Assembly: GCF_000420825.1 (NCBI RefSeq)
Contig: NZ_ATVR01000002.1
Span: 1-64,000 of the forward strand
Direction of reading: 5' to 3'
From: Butyrivibrio sp. AE2015
Lineage (GTDB): Bacteria; Bacillota; Clostridia; Lachnospirales; Lachnospiraceae
DNA: 64,000 bases
The position numbers and the translations under genes are program-made. Shown here piece after piece: positions 45,587 through 54,732 of the stretch; position 1 is the first letter of the stretch; each line of letters starts with the position of its first letter. The notes below the pieces were generated by a model. That model was not told where the DNA came from. It was given only the letters and a program-made list of their open reading frames with translations, and made no database searches.

Positions 45587-46382
45587 CAGTGAATACCCCG
45601 CTGTCCTTAAGTCCTTTCAGGAAAGCTTCCCTGGAGCGGTTGATTATAAGCTCCTGTGGGAAATCTATGCTTTCGAGCATATTTACAGCTTTATCCATAT
45701 GACCTATCTCGATAGAAATATGTGCATCAGTGTTAATACAGATGCTGACACCAAGCTCTGCGCATCTCTCAGCGATCTTTCTGCAAAGCTCTTTGTGATG
45801 TCCTTCAAAAGAAAAACTGTGTTCATTGATCTCTATCGGTTTATGGAGCTCTTTTGCCCTTAAAAGAACTTCATCAAGTTCAAAGGGAACTCCCGCTCTT
45901 CCAATATGTCCAATAAAGAACACCTTGGGATTCTCAAGAGCATTTATGTACATCTGGGTATTCCTTGCGATAGACTCACCAATCGTATGTCTCTTGGCAT
46001 GAACACTTGCAATGACATAATCGCATCTGTCAAAAACCATCTTCTGTAAATTCTGAGGTGGATCGTATGTATCACCTATAGTTGATTTCAATACCTCAAT
46101 ATCGTGACCAAATAAATGACCATCCATGTCAACGATATCTGCTTCACAACCTCTTAAAAGTGTAACCCCCTGCCAATTTCTTGGCCACATATTGGTACAA
46201 AAGAGATACTGATAATTCTTGACCTCTTTGTAATCCCCAAACAGCATGTCACTGAAGTGATCTGTGCTGCCCAAAAGCGTCATACCCGCTTCCTTCGCTG
46301 CTCGTACATTTTCTTCAATAGTTGAATAAGCATGTCTTGAATAAAATGTATGAGTATGTGTGTCACACTCAATTTTGTACAT
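45567..46382 (-). CDS. PHP-domain phosphoesterase
   Basis: A 271-residue metal-dependent phosphatase. The N-terminal metal motif reads CDTHTHTFYSRHAYST; further ligands occur in STDHFSD, CEADI, SVHAKR, GHIGR and NTDAH. It resembles YcdX-type PHP hydrolases in length and order. Follows galE by 21 bases and overlaps the next small gene; substrate unknown. Confidence 0.88.
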   Translation of the reverse strand: MYKIECDTHTHTFYSRHAYSTIEENVRAAKEAGMTLLGSTDHFSDMLFGDYKEVKNYQYLFCTNMWPRNWQGVTLLRGCEADIVDMDGHLFGHDIEVLKSTIGDTYDPPQNLQKMVFDRCDYVIASVHAKRHTIGESIARNTQMYINALENPKVFFIGHIGRAGVPFELDEVLLRAKELHKPIEINEHSFSFEGHHKELCRKIAERCAELGVSICINTDAHISIEIGHMDKAVNMLESIDFPQELIINRSREAFLKGLKDSGVFTDVSVVG

Positions 46383-46403
46383 TATAAAACCTCATTTAAA
46401 TCT

Positions 46404-47420
46404 TTAATCGTCGTATCCATTTGGATTCTGACTCTGCCATCTCCAGGAATCAGCGCACATTTCCTTGATTCCGTTCTGAGCCTTCCATCCAAGTTCTTTT
46501 TCTGCCTTGTCAGCATTGGAGTAGCATGTAGCAATATCGCCGGCACGTCTCTCCTTGATAACATAAGGAATCTTAACTCCTGTAGCAGCTTCAAAGTTCT
46601 TTACAATGTCAAGAACGCTGTAGCCCACACCTGTTCCAAGGTTGTAGATGTTAAGTCCGCTGCCCGGTTCAAGCTTCTTAAGAGCCTTTACATGTCCGAG
46701 AGCAAGGTCTACAACATGGATATAATCGCGGACACCTGTTCCGTCCGGAGTATCATAGTCATCACCAAATACGTTGAGCTGTGGAAGCTTTCCAACAGCA
46801 ACCTGTGTGATATAAGGCATCAGGTTGTTAGGAATTCCGTTAGGATTCTCACCGATTGTTCCGCTCTTATGAGCTCCGATAGGATTGAAGTATCTAAGAA
46901 GAACAACATTCCACTCTGGATCTGCCTTCTGAATATCTGTAAGAACCTGCTCAAGCATTGACTTTGTCCAACCATAAGGGTTTGTGCATGTTCCCTTAGG
47001 GCACTCTTCAGTGATCGGAATAAATGCAGGATTGCCATATACTGTTGCTGATGAAGAGAAGATGATGTTCTTGCAGCCGTGTTTTCTCATAACATCTACG
47101 AGAGTAAGTGTTCCTGTAATGTTGTTGTCATAGTACTCCCATGGCTTCTGAACAGATTCTCCAACAGCTTTAAGACCTGCAAAATGAATTACGCTGTCAA
47201 TCTTCTCACTTGAAAAGATCTTCTCAAGTCCTTCTCTGTCTCTTATATCTGCCTCGTAAAATGGTACTTTCTTACCTGTAAGTGCTTCTATTCTTCCAAT
47301 TACTTTTTTGCTGGAGTTTGCAAGGTTATCCATAACTACTACATCGTAGCCTGCATTCTGAAGTTCTACTACTGTATGTGATCCAATATAACCTGCTCCA
47401 CCTGTTACAAGAATTGCCAT
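46404..47420 (-). CDS. galE: UDP-glucose 4-epimerase
   Basis: Interconverts UDP-galactose and UDP-glucose (Leloir pathway). 338 residues, normal for GalE. Rossmann motif [12 protein letters not shown] at 5-16; catalytic SSATVYG and YGWTKSMLE (Tyr-x-x-x-Lys). I chose the ATG at 47420, preceded by AGAGGTGG; a longer in-frame start at 47462 adds a non-homologous 14 residues. Adjacent to a UDP-sugar pyrophosphorylase, consistent with galactose or exopolysaccharide metabolism. Confidence 0.96.
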   Translation of the reverse strand: MAILVTGGAGYIGSHTVVELQNAGYDVVVMDNLANSSKKVIGRIEALTGKKVPFYEADIRDREGLEKIFSSEKIDSVIHFAGLKAVGESVQKPWEYYDNNITGTLTLVDVMRKHGCKNIIFSSSATVYGNPAFIPITEECPKGTCTNPYGWTKSMLEQVLTDIQKADPEWNVVLLRYFNPIGAHKSGTIGENPNGIPNNLMPYITQVAVGKLPQLNVFGDDYDTPDGTGVRDYIHVVDLALGHVKALKKLEPGSGLNIYNLGTGVGYSVLDIVKNFEAATGVKIPYVIKERRAGDIATCYSNADKAEKELGWKAQNGIKEMCADSWRWQSQNPNGYDD

Positions 47421-47442
47421 AATCCACCTCTTTCTATAAAGT

Positions 47443-47474
47443 GATGGATATTTTTGTGCCACAAAAAATCCATC
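47443..47474. repeat. Inverted repeat upstream of galE
   Basis: GATGGAT and ATCCATC arms with an A/T-rich middle form a long hairpin in the galE leader, 20 bases before the start. It has no T-run and may be a stability or control element. Confidence 0.4.
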
Positions 47475-47580
47475 TGAATTTATTAAAACTGCTTTGTTCT
47501 CTCTATATATTATGGTCAGCCTTGTTTCTTTTCAACTTTCTATTGTTAAATCAAGCTGTCATTTTGTTAACTATTCTTAT

Positions 47581-48810
47581 TTATAGTTCTATGCCACACT
47601 TCTTGCAGAGCTCTCTTGCGGACTCTACTGAGTCGATTCCTTCTTTGTTTTTGATAGGTGCGAACTCGTACTCTCTTACTACTTCGTATGGAAGACAGCT
47701 GTCGAGTTCGTGGATCATATCAAGAACGAGCTGCTCGAACTTGCAGCCGTTTGGCTTTTCAGGCTTTACAAGATTAGCATTCTCATCGATGTATGGAATC
47801 TTCTTCTCAACTACGTGAAGAGGAAGTGTCTTTTTAGCAATCTCATTAAGTGCTTTCTCATTAAAGAGGTAGTTAAGGATTACTCCGTAGTTGTATGCAG
47901 GATCACCATTCTCATCCTTGGCGTCCATCATTTCCTGTGAAAGCTCATAGTACTCAACAATTGATGGCTTGCCATCTTCAAGGCACATAACGCCAACCTT
48001 CTCATCAGGAGCGTTCTTTCTAACAACCTTTGCACCGCAGTCAACTGCTGCATTAACTGTAGCACCTACGAAGCAAGGGTCTGCTATTCTCTGAAGAACG
48101 TTGTCTACTGCAAAGATATCGATCCATTCGATGCCCTCTTCTAAAATAAGGTCACGAAGACCAGCCTTGAGCATTGATGAATACCAGCCTGCATTTCCGT
48201 TAGGTGATGTGGAGATTCTGTTCTTGCCCTCCATATAAACCTTTCCTTCATAGTCAGAAGCAGGTGCCATGTCCTGTTTAAAGAATGTAACCTTTTCCTC
48301 AGGATATCCGAAATAGTTGTGCTCCTTAAGGAAGTTTATTGTTGCATCATTATTCTTTTCACTTGTCATGATAAAGAGTCTTAAGTATGTTCCATCGGCC
48401 TGCTTAACTGTATCAAGAAGGTTCTCGATAATTCTCTGGAAAATGTACACATGCTTGGTAAGTCCTATATCATACATGCCCTTTGGATTGTCAGAGCCAA
48501 GTCTTGTTCCCATTCCGCCTGCAAGGAGACAAGCTGCTACTTTTCCGGCTTTGATAGTCTCAACACCAATCTTTGTGAACTCTTCTTTTCTCTTTTCAAT
48601 CTCAGAGATCTGCATTGCTGCAAGTGGAGCAAAGTTTCCTCTTCCCTCGCTCTTACCAAGGTTCTTGCAGTTCTCAAGTACAGCAAAATCTGTCTCATCG
48701 ATCTGCTGTAAAAGTTCCTTTTTCTCAGCCTCGCTGAGTTCATCGTAGTATTTAAGAACATGTTCCTGACCGAACTGTTCAAGTTTCTTTTTAGCTTCTT
48801 CGAAATTCAT
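47581..48810 (-). CDS. UDP-sugar (UDPGP-type) pyrophosphorylase
   Basis: A 409-residue nucleotidyltransferase of the UDPGP family: LLAGGMGTRLGSDNPKGMYDIG (near 105-125, UTP site), with MEGKNRISTSPNGNAGWYSSMLKAG and DIFAVDNVL. This family makes UDP-glucose, UDP-GlcNAc or UDP-sugars from UTP and the sugar 1-phosphate. Placed directly upstream of galE. ATG 48810 is preferred over one at 48825, since GAGGGA lies 8 bases before it. Whether it prefers Glc-1-P or GlcNAc-1-P is open. Confidence 0.9.
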   Translation of the reverse strand: MNFEEAKKKLEQFGQEHVLKYYDELSEAEKKELLQQIDETDFAVLENCKNLGKSEGRGNFAPLAAMQISEIEKRKEEFTKIGVETIKAGKVAACLLAGGMGTRLGSDNPKGMYDIGLTKHVYIFQRIIENLLDTVKQADGTYLRLFIMTSEKNNDATINFLKEHNYFGYPEEKVTFFKQDMAPASDYEGKVYMEGKNRISTSPNGNAGWYSSMLKAGLRDLILEEGIEWIDIFAVDNVLQRIADPCFVGATVNAAVDCGAKVVRKNAPDEKVGVMCLEDGKPSIVEYYELSQEMMDAKDENGDPAYNYGVILNYLFNEKALNEIAKKTLPLHVVEKKIPYIDENANLVKPEKPNGCKFEQLVLDMIHELDSCLPYEVVREYEFAPIKNKEGIDSVESARELCKKCGIEL

Positions 48811-48891
48811 TAACGTTTCCCTCATCTTTCAAATTATAAAAACTCCAAGGAACATTTTAAGTGATTAGCAGACTTTTTACAAGGTGACAAA

Positions 48892-48934
48892 AAAGGCATA
48901 CATACCACGTATTAAATGTGATATGTACGCCTTT
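48892..48934 (-). terminator. Terminator of the GH25 gene
   Basis: Stem AAAGGCGTACATA/TATGTATGCCTTT on the minus strand, followed by TTTGTC. Confidence 0.7.
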
Positions 48935-48963
48935 AATATTTACGCTTAAATATTCGATAATTA

Positions 48964-50664
48964 TCAGCCTGCTGTAGTTGAAGCAGCTGCTGCAGCATCT
49001 GCTGCCGGTGCAGGAGCCGGTGTTCCCGGTGTCCAGCCTGCAGGATCAACTAAGATTCCGTTCTTATCAAATGTGCAGTTTACGTTATCAAGCGGTACTG
49101 TCACAGATGTGAGCATCTTGCCTGTGTTGCCATCGAAGAATCTCCAGCCTTCTGCTGTCTGTACCCATCCAAGTGTCATATGTCCGTCTGTTGGCTCAAG
49201 GTAGTAGGTTCCGTCTGCAATCTTTGCAAGTCCTGTTACCATCTTGCCATCAGCTCCGAAGTAGTAGGACTGTCCGTCTATCACGTTCCAGCCTGTAACC
49301 ATCTTGCCATCTGCTCCGAAGTAGTATCTGCTTGCTACATCTCCTGACCAGCCGGTCTGCATTACTCCGTCATCACCAAAGAGGTAATTAGCTCCCTCTA
49401 CAGTCTGAAGTCCTGCAAGTGCGGTGTGAGTCTCAGGATTAAAATAGAATCTCTGTCCCTGCTCGTTGGAGTACCAGCCGCTTATAGCAATACCGTCTGC
49501 TCCAAACATGTACTTACCTGTTTCAAGAGCATGCATTCCTGTAAGCATTACGCCATTTCCGTCAAAGAGATAAAGATTATTACCGACCTGTGTAAGTCCT
49601 ACATGCATCGCATAATTATCATCAAAGAAGTGGATTCCGTCTTCTAACTGAACAAATCCCTTCTGGCATACGCCGTCAGCATTGGCATAATAAACACCGG
49701 CTTCTCCCAGATTAAGGAGACCTGTGCATCTTACGCCGTTGGCATCAAAGTAAAAACGAGATCCGTCGATATCATTAAATCCAACTGCTGCAAGGCCGCC
49801 TTCAGCAGGTTTAAAGTAGTAGATACCGCTTTCATCCTGGAACCATCCGGTCTGAACAAATCCATTTTCATCCGCGTGATATCTGCCATTTGCAAGGTTA
49901 AGCCATCCGTACTGTTTACGGTAGTTGCTGTAATAATATACATGTCCGCCCCAGCTGTTGAAGCCTTCTCCGATTATTCTGGAGAAATAGTCAACATAAA
50001 GGTGGTTAACATCTACTCTTGTAGGGATTCCTGAGTAGGAACCATGGCTGCTTGACTGCCACATTGCATACTCGCCTGCATAATCACAGGAAGAGTTGTA
50101 CTGTGCAATCCATTTTGCAGAAGCTACATTAGGCATCCTGTTAAGGAACCAGTTTCTGCTTGCATATACCATTGTCTCATATCCGTTAGCATTGAGGATG
50201 CCGCAAAATGTGTCGGCAATTGCCTGAAGCTGCGCTGAGCTTAAGTTCTTTTGACAGGAATCTTCTATATCAATTGCTACCGGGAATGTTACTGTATATG
50301 GTGCGATCCATGCTAAAACCTGGTTGGCTTCTGCAGCCGCTGCCTCAGGTGTTGTCGCATAAGAATAAATATAGACACCTGTTCTTACGCCTGCTGCATT
50401 AGCTCCGTTTATATTATTAGCAAACTGTTCATCAAGTCCTTTTTTGGTTGTGCCCACCCTGATCATTGCAAATCTGACGCCTGCTGCCCTGACCTGCTGC
50501 CAGTTGATTCCACCCTGATACTTAGAAACGTCGATACCAACTGCCACTTCCGGGCCGGATGCTCCTGCTGCGGCTTTGATTCCAAAGGCAGGAACAAAAG
50601 ATAGGAAAGCTAAAACCGCTATCAGCAATCCCATAGAAAAAAAGATTTTTCTAGCTTTTTTCAT
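48964..50664 (-). CDS. Secreted GH25 lysozyme with cell-wall-binding repeats
   Basis: A 566-residue exported muramidase: signal peptide (about 1-32, FFSMGLLIAVLAFLSF), GH25 domain (about 40-240) with GIDVSKYQGGI and the acidic DIEDS, then a row of about ten choline-binding-like repeats (about 250-530) with the pattern YYF..G.M.TGW, and an Ala/Pro tail. Cuts peptidoglycan between MurNAc and GlcNAc; the repeats hold it to the wall. Its gene is single, between terminators. Confidence 0.93.
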   Translation of the reverse strand: MKKARKIFFSMGLLIAVLAFLSFVPAFGIKAAAGASGPEVAVGIDVSKYQGGINWQQVRAAGVRFAMIRVGTTKKGLDEQFANNINGANAAGVRTGVYIYSYATTPEAAAAEANQVLAWIAPYTVTFPVAIDIEDSCQKNLSSAQLQAIADTFCGILNANGYETMVYASRNWFLNRMPNVASAKWIAQYNSSCDYAGEYAMWQSSSHGSYSGIPTRVDVNHLYVDYFSRIIGEGFNSWGGHVYYYSNYRKQYGWLNLANGRYHADENGFVQTGWFQDESGIYYFKPAEGGLAAVGFNDIDGSRFYFDANGVRCTGLLNLGEAGVYYANADGVCQKGFVQLEDGIHFFDDNYAMHVGLTQVGNNLYLFDGNGVMLTGMHALETGKYMFGADGIAISGWYSNEQGQRFYFNPETHTALAGLQTVEGANYLFGDDGVMQTGWSGDVASRYYFGADGKMVTGWNVIDGQSYYFGADGKMVTGLAKIADGTYYLEPTDGHMTLGWVQTAEGWRFFDGNTGKMLTSVTVPLDNVNCTFDKNGILVDPAGWTPGTPAPAPAADAAAAASTTAG

Positions 50665-50724
50665 TTAATGAAACTCCCCTTCAACTTTTTTACAAAACTC
50701 TTAACATTTTAATTATAAATGAAA

Positions 50725-50754
50725 AGCCACCTTGGAGCAACCTCCAAAGTGGCT
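50725..50754 (-). terminator. Terminator of the isomerase-like gene
   Basis: Stem AGCCACTTTGGAG/CTCCAAGGTGGCT (minus strand), loop GTTG, followed by TTTCATTT. Confidence 0.75.
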
Positions 50755-50783
50755 TCTATTGTCAATCTGCTATACCCTATACA

Positions 50784-52262
50784 TTAAGCAAATGGGTTCT
50801 CTGTTGGGTATGGAAGTGATGCTGGCTGATTGTAACCGATTGTCTCAGCACCAACATACTTAAATACTTCGTAAAGAGCCTTTCCAAAGTGACCAAATGC
50901 AACAGCACCATGGTGCGGGAAGTTCTGCTGAATAAGTACGTGTCTGTAGAATCTGCCCATCTCAGGAATAGCGAATACACCGATACCGCCGAATGATCTT
51001 GTTCCTACAGGAAGAACTTCACCCTGAGCTACATATGCACGAAGGTGGTTGTCTGATGTGCTCTGCAGTCTGTAGAATGTGATATCACCAGGAATGATAT
51101 CGCCTTCAAGTGTTCCCTGTGTAACTTCTTCAGGAAGGTTTCTAGCCATGATTCTCTGGAACTTCATCTCGCAGCTTGAAAGCTTGCTTGTGCATGTATT
51201 TCCGCAGTGGAAGCCCATGAATGTATCTGTGTGCTTGTAATCAAACTTGCCCTTGATGCTCTCTTCATACATATCAGCAGGTACAGAGTTGTTGATATCA
51301 AGAAGTGTAACAGCATCGTTGCTGATGCATGTTCCGATGAACTCACTGATTGCACCGTAGATATCTACTTCACAAGATACAGGAATTCCGCGGCCTGTAA
51401 GTCTTGAGTTTACGTAGCAAGGAACGAATCCAAACTGTGTCTGGAATGCAGGCCAGCACTTACCAGCGATACATACATATTTCTTGCCGCCTCTGTGCTC
51501 TTCGATCCAGTCAAGAAGTGTAAGCTCATACTGAGCAAGCTTCTCAAGGATTTCAGGCTTCTTGTTACCTGCACCGAGGTCTTTTTCCATATCAGCCTTA
51601 ACTTCAGCGATTCTAGGATCTCCGGCATGCTTGTTGAAGCTCTCGAAGAGGTCAAGCTCTGAGTTTTCTTCAATCTCTGCACCCATGTTGTAGATTTGCT
51701 GAATAGGAGCGTTACAAGCAAGGAAGTTCATAGGACGAGGTCCAAAGCTGATAACCTTGAGGTCTCTAAGTCCAACGATTGCTCTTGCGATTGGAACGAA
51801 CTCGTTGATCATCTTTGCACACTCATCAGCTGTTCCAACAGGATACTCTGGAATGTATGCCTTTACTCCACGAAGGTGAAGGTTGTAGCTTGCGTTGAGC
51901 ATACCGCAGTATGCATCTCCTCTGCCATCAATAAGGTCGCCCTGTGATTCTTCTGCAGCTGCGCAGAACATTACAGGTCCGTCAAATTTCTCAGCAAGAA
52001 GTGTCTCTGAAATTTCAGGTCCGAAGTTTCCAAGATATACGCAAAGAGCGTTACATCCTGCTCTCTTAACATCTTCAAGAGCCTCAAGTGTCTGAACTTC
52101 GCTCTCGATGATGCATACAGGACACTCATAAACGTCCTTATCCCCAAACGCTTTCTTGTAGGCTTCAGCCAAAGCCTTTCTTCTGTTTACAGCAAGTGAT
52201 GCTGGGAAGCAGTCACGGCTTACTGCAACAAGTCCAATTTTTACTTCTGGAATGTTAATCAT
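50784..52262 (-). CDS. L-fucose/L-arabinose isomerase-like protein
   Basis: A 492-residue protein of the fucose-isomerase fold: VKIGLVAVSRDCFPASLAVNRRKAL at the N-terminus, RPMNFLACNAPIQQIYNMGAEIE in the middle, FGFVPCYVNSRLTGRGIPVSCEVDIYGAISEFIG and a C-terminal metal site region (HCGNTC, HHGAVAFGHFGKALYEVFKYVG). The family interconverts aldoses and ketoses with a metal. Next to a GH3 gene and the xylan locus, so an L-arabinose or L-fucose side-chain sugar is likely. The order GH3, isomerase suggests side-chain sugar use, but substrate is not certain. Confidence 0.85.
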   Translation of the reverse strand: MINIPEVKIGLVAVSRDCFPASLAVNRRKALAEAYKKAFGDKDVYECPVCIIESEVQTLEALEDVKRAGCNALCVYLGNFGPEISETLLAEKFDGPVMFCAAAEESQGDLIDGRGDAYCGMLNASYNLHLRGVKAYIPEYPVGTADECAKMINEFVPIARAIVGLRDLKVISFGPRPMNFLACNAPIQQIYNMGAEIEENSELDLFESFNKHAGDPRIAEVKADMEKDLGAGNKKPEILEKLAQYELTLLDWIEEHRGGKKYVCIAGKCWPAFQTQFGFVPCYVNSRLTGRGIPVSCEVDIYGAISEFIGTCISNDAVTLLDINNSVPADMYEESIKGKFDYKHTDTFMGFHCGNTCTSKLSSCEMKFQRIMARNLPEEVTQGTLEGDIIPGDITFYRLQSTSDNHLRAYVAQGEVLPVGTRSFGGIGVFAIPEMGRFYRHVLIQQNFPHHGAVAFGHFGKALYEVFKYVGAETIGYNQPASLPYPTENPFA

Positions 52263-52424
52263 AAAAATCCCCTTTCTCGCGTAAAAACGCTTAAAACTTA
52301 TATTGTTTTCCCCTAATTATTTTATTCGTATCTAAAATATTATCTGTCATTGATGACTAAAATACAATCTTGCAAAATGTAGAAAAACACTTCACTTTTT
52401 TATTCATATTGTACGCAATCAATG

Positions 52425-54548
52425 TCACAACTTAACATCAAAGCTTGCACACTTATGTCCTGTGAGCTCCTCAGAACGGGCATCAGGCTGCTGTGTTCCA
52501 AAATAGATTCTGAAGTTCTTGCCATATACCTTTCTCTCGCCATCTTCATTGACAGATGTGAAGGCCTTCTTATCAAGCTTTATTGTTACCTCTGTTTCTG
52601 CGCCTGCCCTAACATGTACTCTCTTAAATCCGCAAAGACGAGGATAAGTAGTGGCAAACTCAGAATCAAGATCCTTGATATAAACCTGTACAACTTCGTC
52701 TGTGTCTACTTTACCATCATTTACTACCGTAACCGTAAGCTCTGCATCAAATGTATCAGGCTCACTGCCGTTATCCATATGTAAATGGTTTTCAGGCTTA
52801 ACATAGCAGTCACCATATGTAAGGCCATATCCAAAAGGATAAAGAGGTGTTCCTGTAAAGTATCTGTAAGTCCTGTTCTTCATTGAGTAGTCTTTGAAGT
52901 CAGGAAGATCATCTGCTGACTTGTAGAAAGTAACAGGAAGCTTTCCTGAAGGTGATACATCACCAAAGAGGATATCGGCTACATCTTTTCCGCCTCTTGC
53001 TCCCGGATAAAATGCCTGGAGAACTGCATCTGCATCATCCTGAGCCTTTGAAAGGTCTATCGCACTTCCGGCCATATTGATGACAATTGTAGGCTTTCCG
53101 CACTCAAGTACTGAGTAAAGGAGCTGTCTCTGTGGAAGTGGAAGGCTAAGGTTTATCTTATCTCCTGATGCAAACTGGTTTCCTGCATCTCCTTCTTCAC
53201 CCTCAAGGTTCTCATCAAGGCCCAGCACAACAACTACTACATCTGAGTAATCTGCAACTGCCTTAGCCTCTGAAAGTCTGTCAGGAAGGTTAGGATCAGA
53301 AAGGTTACTTATATTGTCTTTGAAAATATCGCAGCCCTCTGAGTAAAGAACGTGGACATCTTCTCCAACCTTATCCTGGATTCCCTCAAGAACAGTGATA
53401 TATCTTGAAGCTGTTCCGTGATAGTTTCCAATAAGTGACAATCTTGAGTTGGCGTTTGGTCCAACTACTCCGATGGTCTTTAACTTGCTCTTATCAAGAG
53501 GAAGGATTCCATTGTTTTTCAAAAGAACTACTGACTCTTTTGCCGCCCTGTGCGCAACTTCAAGGTGTTCTTTGCACTCAACAACATCGAAAGGAATCTC
53601 ATCATACTCTGTCTTATCAAACATGCCTAAAAGGAATCTTGCTGTAAAGAGTCTTTCACAGGAAGTAGTGATAGTCTCCTCACTTAAAATACCTGCTCTG
53701 TAGGCATTCATAATTTTCTGGTATGTACATCCGCAGTTAAGATCACAGCCCATTTCAAGCGCAAGCTTTGCAGACTCTTCAGGACTCTTTGTAACCTTGT
53801 GATTCTCATGGAAATCTTTTACTGCCCAACAATCAGATACGAAGTGGCCTTCAAATCCCCACTTGCCTCTGAGTGTGTCAACCATAAGTGGCTTATTTGC
53901 ACAACATGGTTCATCATTGGTTCTGTTGTAAGCACCCATTACAGCTTCAACACCAGCCTCTTTTACGCATGCTTCAAAAGCAGGTAAATAGGTCTCTTCA
54001 AGGTCCTTCTTGGATGCCTTGGCGTTAAAGAAATGTCTTTCTCCCTCAGGGCCTGAATGAACAGCAAAATGCTTGGCACACGCAGCTGCCTTCATATACT
54101 CTCCATCCCCCTGAATTCCCTTGACAAAAGGAACTGCCAGGCTGCTTGTAAGGAATGGATCCTCTCCATAGGTCTCATGACCTCTTCCCCATCTTGGATC
54201 TCTGAAAATATTAACGTTTGGTGCCCAGAAAGTAAGGCCCTTGTAGATATCTCTGTCTTCTCTCTTAGACTGCTCGTTATACTTGGCTCTTCCTTCTGTT
54301 GCAATGATCTCGCCGACTTCTTTCATCAGCTCCTCATCAAAAGCTGCAGCAAGACCGATTGCCTGCGGAAACATGGTAGCTGTACCGGCTCTTGCCACCC
54401 CATGCAGAGCCTCGTTCCACCAGTTGTAAGCAGGGATTCCAAGTCTGTCGATAGCAGGTGCGTCATAGCGAAGCTGAGATGCCTTCTCTTCAACTGTCAT
54501 CTTAGCAACAAGCTCTTTGGCGCGCTTTCTTGCTTCTTGTCTATTCAT
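52425..54548 (-). CDS. GH3 beta-xylosidase/beta-glucosidase, cytoplasmic
   Basis: A 707-residue retaining enzyme with normal GH3 order: barrel (about 15-330), with WWNEALHGVAR and the nucleophile Asp239 in FVSDCWA; (alpha/beta)6 domain (about 350-560; VVLLKNNGILPL) and Fn3-like end (about 620-700; DEVVQVYIKD). No signal peptide. SDCWA is common in xylosidase-type GH3. The ATG at 54548 follows AAGGGG by seven bases; a longer start at 54581 is less likely. Located after the solute-binding gene and its terminator, so it has its own promoter. Confidence 0.93.
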   Translation of the reverse strand: MNRQEARKRAKELVAKMTVEEKASQLRYDAPAIDRLGIPAYNWWNEALHGVARAGTATMFPQAIGLAAAFDEELMKEVGEIIATEGRAKYNEQSKREDRDIYKGLTFWAPNVNIFRDPRWGRGHETYGEDPFLTSSLAVPFVKGIQGDGEYMKAAACAKHFAVHSGPEGERHFFNAKASKKDLEETYLPAFEACVKEAGVEAVMGAYNRTNDEPCCANKPLMVDTLRGKWGFEGHFVSDCWAVKDFHENHKVTKSPEESAKLALEMGCDLNCGCTYQKIMNAYRAGILSEETITTSCERLFTARFLLGMFDKTEYDEIPFDVVECKEHLEVAHRAAKESVVLLKNNGILPLDKSKLKTIGVVGPNANSRLSLIGNYHGTASRYITVLEGIQDKVGEDVHVLYSEGCDIFKDNISNLSDPNLPDRLSEAKAVADYSDVVVVVLGLDENLEGEEGDAGNQFASGDKINLSLPLPQRQLLYSVLECGKPTIVINMAGSAIDLSKAQDDADAVLQAFYPGARGGKDVADILFGDVSPSGKLPVTFYKSADDLPDFKDYSMKNRTYRYFTGTPLYPFGYGLTYGDCYVKPENHLHMDNGSEPDTFDAELTVTVVNDGKVDTDEVVQVYIKDLDSEFATTYPRLCGFKRVHVRAGAETEVTIKLDKKAFTSVNEDGERKVYGKNFRIYFGTQQPDARSEELTGHKCASFDVKL

Positions 54549-54675
54549 ATCTATACCCCTTAAGATTCTTTTGTTTACCATATTTATTGTATAGGTGGAG
54601 CATTTAATTTTCTTACCATATTTTGCCTTTATTAGCTTAATTATTGTTGTTAGTTACATGCAGATTTTTATATGC

Positions 54676-54708
54676 AAAAAACAGCTGCCACAATTAAGTG
54701 ACAGCTGC
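54676..54708 (-). terminator. Terminator of the solute-binding protein gene
   Basis: Stem GCAGCTGTCAC with GTGGCAGCTG (54682-54708) followed on the minus strand by TTTTTTGC. Confidence 0.85.
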
Positions 54709-54732
54709 TCAAAATTTTTTTGCCAATACTAA

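Noticed and set aside
46350-46961. 203-codon plus-strand frame across galE
   Set aside because: Shadow of galE and the PHP gene; codon use and composition do not fit.
52277-52292. GCGT-AAAA-ACGC palindrome before the isomerase gene as a CcpA or LacI operator
   Set aside because: Only four-base arms and overlaps the ribosome-site region; too weak to call.
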